From an uncultured Lachnospiraceae bacterium (lineage in GTDB: Bacteria; Bacillota; Clostridia; Lachnospirales; Lachnospiraceae), in NCBI GenBank assembly GCA_958446555.1, contig CAUCWU010000129.1:1-6965 (forward strand): 6,965 nt of DNA, read 5' to 3'. Shown here piece after piece: positions 5,014-6,965 of this stretch. A program made the position numbers and the translations under genes. The notes below the pieces were generated by a model, which was not told where the DNA came from, ran no database searches, and saw only the letters and a list, made by a program, of their open reading frames with translations. Every line of letters begins with the position of its first letter. Positions within the stretch are counted from its first letter, which is position 1.

Positions 5014-5907
5014 ATGTCTATGATAGATGGAAAAACAGGACTCACTGGCCTTCTTGGAAGTCCGGTAGGTCACAGCATATCACCAATGATGCACAACACA
5101 TCATTTCAGGAGCTTGGACTAAATTATGTCTATCTTTGCTTTGATGTGGGAATCGAGGGATTACAGGGGGCTGTAGACGGTCTTGTCAATCTGAATGCAA
5201 AAGGCTGGAACTGTACGATGCCGGATAAGTCGAAAATGGCACAGTTGTGCAACGAACTTTCGCCAGCGGCAGCCATCACTGGCTCAGTTAATACGGTTGT
5301 AAATGAAAATGGAATGCTGAAAGGATACAATACGGATGGAACTGGTTATATGAGAGCTGTAAAAGAAGCAGGCTTTGATATAACAGGAGAGAAAATGATG
5401 CTTCTTGGAGCAGGCGGCGCTGCAACGTCGATTCTGGTTCAGGCAGCACTTGATGGTGTTCGAGAGATTTCTGTATTCTGCCGCCCAGGAAAGTCCACAG
5501 GGCATGCAAGAAAGGTGATTGGCGAGCTTACCAAACAGACAGCTTGTCATGTAAATTTGTTTGACTATTCAGATGAATCAGTGATCAAAAGAGAGCTTTC
5601 ACAGAGTCGCATTCTGACCAATGGTACAAATGTGGGTATGGCACCAGATACCGATCAAAGTGTGCTGACTGACCCAAAGCTATTCCATTCAGATTTGATT
5701 GTTTCCGATGTTATTTACAATCCGAGAAAGACAAAGCTGATGAAGATCGCAGAGAGTCAGGGCTGCAGTTGTTTTAATGGTTTGTATATGCTTCTTTATC
5801 AGGGAGCAGAGGCATTTACATTGTGGACAGGAGAACAGATGCCGGTAGAGTTAGTCAAGCACAGATATTTTGATGAGCCTGAGGCAAGACCAAACGTGGC
5901 AAAGTAA
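5014..5907 (+). CDS. aroE: Shikimate dehydrogenase, YdiB-like branch
   Basis: The enzyme reduces 3-dehydroshikimate to shikimate, feeding shikimate kinase. The protein is 297 residues. The substrate domain shows GSPVGHSISPMMHN (15-28), GWNCTMPDK with catalytic Lys72, and YNTDGTGY with Asp108 and Asn93 in SVNTVV. The Rossmann motif is LGAGGA (131-136). LTNGTNVGM (201-209) and the C-terminal YQGAEAFTLWTG resemble Escherichia coli YdiB (quinate/shikimate dehydrogenase) more than AroE, so activity on quinate is possible. The usual NADP-binding NRTxxR patch is replaced by CRPGKSTGHAR (156-166), leaving NAD or NADP preference open. The frame is open from TAG 4945, and a TTG at 4954 could be proposed. 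ATG 5014 is preferred for its AGGAG (5004-5008) and family-like N-terminus; ATG 5020 is also possible. The next gene follows after 29 nt, probably in the same transcript. Confidence 0.93.
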   Translation: MSMIDGKTGLTGLLGSPVGHSISPMMHNTSFQELGLNYVYLCFDVGIEGLQGAVDGLVNLNAKGWNCTMPDKSKMAQLCNELSPAAAITGSVNTVVNENGMLKGYNTDGTGYMRAVKEAGFDITGEKMMLLGAGGAATSILVQAALDGVREISVFCRPGKSTGHARKVIGELTKQTACHVNLFDYSDESVIKRELSQSRILTNGTNVGMAPDTDQSVLTDPKLFHSDLIVSDVIYNPRKTKLMKIAESQGCSCFNGLYMLLYQGAEAFTLWTGEQMPVELVKHRYFDEPEARPNVAK

Positions 5908-5936
5908 GGTGCCAAACGGCAGAATAGGAAGGAACT

Positions 5937-6734
5937 ATGGCAAAAAATAACTTTAAAAGAAAGAAAAAACCAGGAATGATCCGGAGAATTCTCCCGTATT
6001 TTGTCATCATTCTGGTGGCGGCTGCGCTGATTTTTGCAGTTATTATGATCACGAGCCGAAAAGGAAATAAGGATCGTCAGGAAATTCAGACGGTTGTAGA
6101 TGTGACTGAGAATCAAAACAATAACAACAATCAGATTCAGTCGCTTGAAAAGGATGGTGTGCCGGCTGTAAAAGAACTGGTACAGAATTATTTTAATGCG
6201 GTAAAGAATGCCGATGTGAAAACGTTGACAAAGATTGTTGCGCAAGAGACACCATTTAGCGAGGAAGCATTAAAAAAGCAGTGTGAGTATGTGGAATCCT
6301 ATGAGAACATTGTCTGCTATACGGTTCCAGGTATTGCAGAGAATACGTATATCGCATATGTATATTATGAGATTAAATTTATTGGAATTGATACAAAGGC
6401 GCCGTCCATGATTCGCCTATATATCTGTCAGAATGAGGACGGAAGCTTGTATATCGATAAGAATGCAAAGGACGGCGAGATTGCTGCCTATATGCAGGAG
6501 GTTGCCGGATGGGAATCTGTGCGTGAGTTGGTTGCAAATGTTAATACTAGATACCAGGAAGCATGCGTAAAGGATGAGGCGCTCAAGAATCTAAAGGACA
6601 TGCTTGACGGAAAGACAACCGTTCCATCCACAGAAGGTGGATCAATAGAGTCTGAGACAGGACTAGAAGAAAATACGTCAGAGTCTGCAAGTGAGTCAGT
6701 CGATGAGGCATCGTCACAGGCAGACGAGGCATAA
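5937..6734 (+). CDS. Uncharacterised single-pass membrane protein with possible NTF2-like domain
   Basis: I do not recognise a named family for this 265-residue protein. The N-terminus is strongly basic (KRKKK, then RR), followed by one hydrophobic helix at about 19-39 (LPYFVIILVAAALIFAVIMIT). This predicts a cytoplasmic N-terminus and an extracellular remainder, with the helix acting as an uncleaved anchor. An Asn/Gln-rich linker (59-68) leads to an alpha/beta region at about 74-180 (AVKELVQNYFNAVKNADVKT, then YYEIKFIGI and MIRLYIC), which looks like an NTF2/SnoaL-type fold. A helical segment to about 225 and an acidic Ser/Glu-rich tail (226-265) complete it. The ATG has AGGAAGGA (5926-5933) just upstream. 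It lies 29 nt after aroE and 20 nt before a MoxR-type gene, so a role with the MoxR locus at the cell envelope is plausible but inferred. Confidence 0.8.
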   Translation: MAKNNFKRKKKPGMIRRILPYFVIILVAAALIFAVIMITSRKGNKDRQEIQTVVDVTENQNNNNNQIQSLEKDGVPAVKELVQNYFNAVKNADVKTLTKIVAQETPFSEEALKKQCEYVESYENIVCYTVPGIAENTYIAYVYYEIKFIGIDTKAPSMIRLYICQNEDGSLYIDKNAKDGEIAAYMQEVAGWESVRELVANVNTRYQEACVKDEALKNLKDMLDGKTTVPSTEGGSIESETGLEENTSESASESVDEASSQADEA

Positions 6735-6754
6735 GACAAGGAATGAGAGGAAAC

Positions 6755-6965
6755 ATGGAGAATACACAAAACGTAAAGAAAGTTTGGCAGGCAATTGATG
6801 ATATCAAAAAGGTAATTAAGGGTAAGGATGAGAGCTTGAATAAGCTGATGTGCACGATGCTTGCAGGTGGCCATATTTTAATGGAGGATATTCCAGGTGT
6901 TGGAAAGACATTGCAATGCGCGAAAATACCCGTTCCGAATAGATATCCCGCAGGCTTCCAAGGGA
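6755..6965 (+). CDS. MoxR-family AAA ATPase, N-terminal fragment ending in a likely break
   Basis: MoxR AAA ATPases act as chaperone-like factors, often encoded with DUF58 and transglutaminase-like proteins. Residues 1-52 fit the family: VWQAIDDIKKVIKGKDESLN, then MLAGGHILMEDIPGVGKT, with the Walker A lysine at 51. The start ATG has GAGAGG (6745-6750) four bases before it. From residue 53 (6911 on) the frame remains open but reads LQCAKIPVPNRYPAGFQG. That matches neither the expected helix after GKT (usually T-L-A) nor the following strand QFTPDLLPSD. So the gene is truncated by the window edge and also seems disrupted, or joined wrongly, about 55 bases before it. The remaining ATPase motifs are out of view. 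Confidence 0.78.
   Translation, partial: MENTQNVKKVWQAIDDIKKVIKGKDESLNKLMCTMLAGGHILMEDIPGVGKTLQCAKIPVPNRYPAGFQG
6912..6965 (-). pseudogene. Possible DnaC/DnaI-type helicase-loader C-terminal fragment
   Basis: Read on the minus strand from 6965 to 6912, the last 54 bases encode SLGSLRDIYSERVFSRIA. This resembles the segment near the end of DnaC/DnaI-type ATP-binding helicase loaders in Clostridia, where a strand-end Ser/Leu is followed by L-R-x-x-Y-(S/D)-E-R-(V/I)-x-S-R-(I/L). After this the frame runs into the antisense of the MoxR gene without family similarity. The piece starts exactly where MoxR similarity stops. It may come from a rearrangement or from an assembly join at a contig end. 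The similarity is recalled, short and unproven. Confidence 0.4.

Noticed and set aside
5799..6245. Minus-strand open frame of about 148 codons
   Set aside because: It lies antisense to the aroE end and the membrane-protein start, its hydrophobic composition mirrors the Lys/Asn-rich + strand genes, and it has no family character.
6488..6874. Minus-strand open frame of about 128 codons
   Set aside because: It is a shadow of the acidic Ser/Glu tail and the moxR start, with low-complexity Ser-rich content and no recognisable domain.
1..6965. CRISPR array, insertion sequence, toxin-antitoxin or phage genes
   Set aside because: No regularly spaced direct repeats, transposase motifs, integrase or small toxin-like pairs are seen on either strand; the only foreign-looking piece is the last ~54 bases.

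Overview
The window looks like chromosomal DNA from a low-to-mid GC Firmicute of class Clostridia, most likely Lachnospiraceae. The basis is the Firmicute-type release factor 3, a YlmC/YmxH-type PRC-barrel protein, a DUF5688 protein, strong AGGAGG-like ribosome sites and sigma-A-type promoters. All genes lie on the + strand. The assignment is inferred from protein character, not from a search.

Layout: (1) 1-998 is the 3' two thirds of prfC (peptide chain release factor 3). (2) 1115-1384 is a small YlmC/YmxH-type gene whose start codon lies in one arm of a perfect 15-bp inverted repeat. (3) 1508-3002 is a tight operon behind a good promoter: nrdR, a yqeG-type HAD phosphatase and aroK, joined by 4-nt stop/start overlaps. 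(4) 3159-3716 is efp (elongation factor P), with its own promoter and a structured leader of about 105 nt. (5) 3717-3856 is an intergenic stretch with a 59-nt imperfect palindrome and a second, switch-like pair of hairpins. (6) 3857-3928 is tRNA-Arg(CCG), followed after 41 nt by a DUF5688 gene (3970-4851). (7) 5014-5907 is a YdiB-like shikimate dehydrogenase gene (aroE). (8) 5937-6734 is an uncharacterised single-pass membrane protein with a possible NTF2-like domain. (9) 6755-6965 is the start of a MoxR-family AAA ATPase that loses family similarity just after its Walker A motif.

Functionally this is a housekeeping cluster. It combines translation (RF3, EF-P, tRNA-Arg), control of deoxynucleotide synthesis (NrdR) and two consecutive shikimate-pathway enzymes (AroE makes shikimate, AroK phosphorylates it). 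The membrane protein plus MoxR probably begins a separate MoxR/DUF58-type locus.

I see no clearly new system such as a defence island, CRISPR array or mobile element. The signals most worth a second look are the inverted repeat over the ylmC-like start codon, the break at the right edge (whose last ~54 bases read on the minus strand like the end of a DnaC-type helicase loader), the 59-nt palindrome after efp and the efp leader structure.
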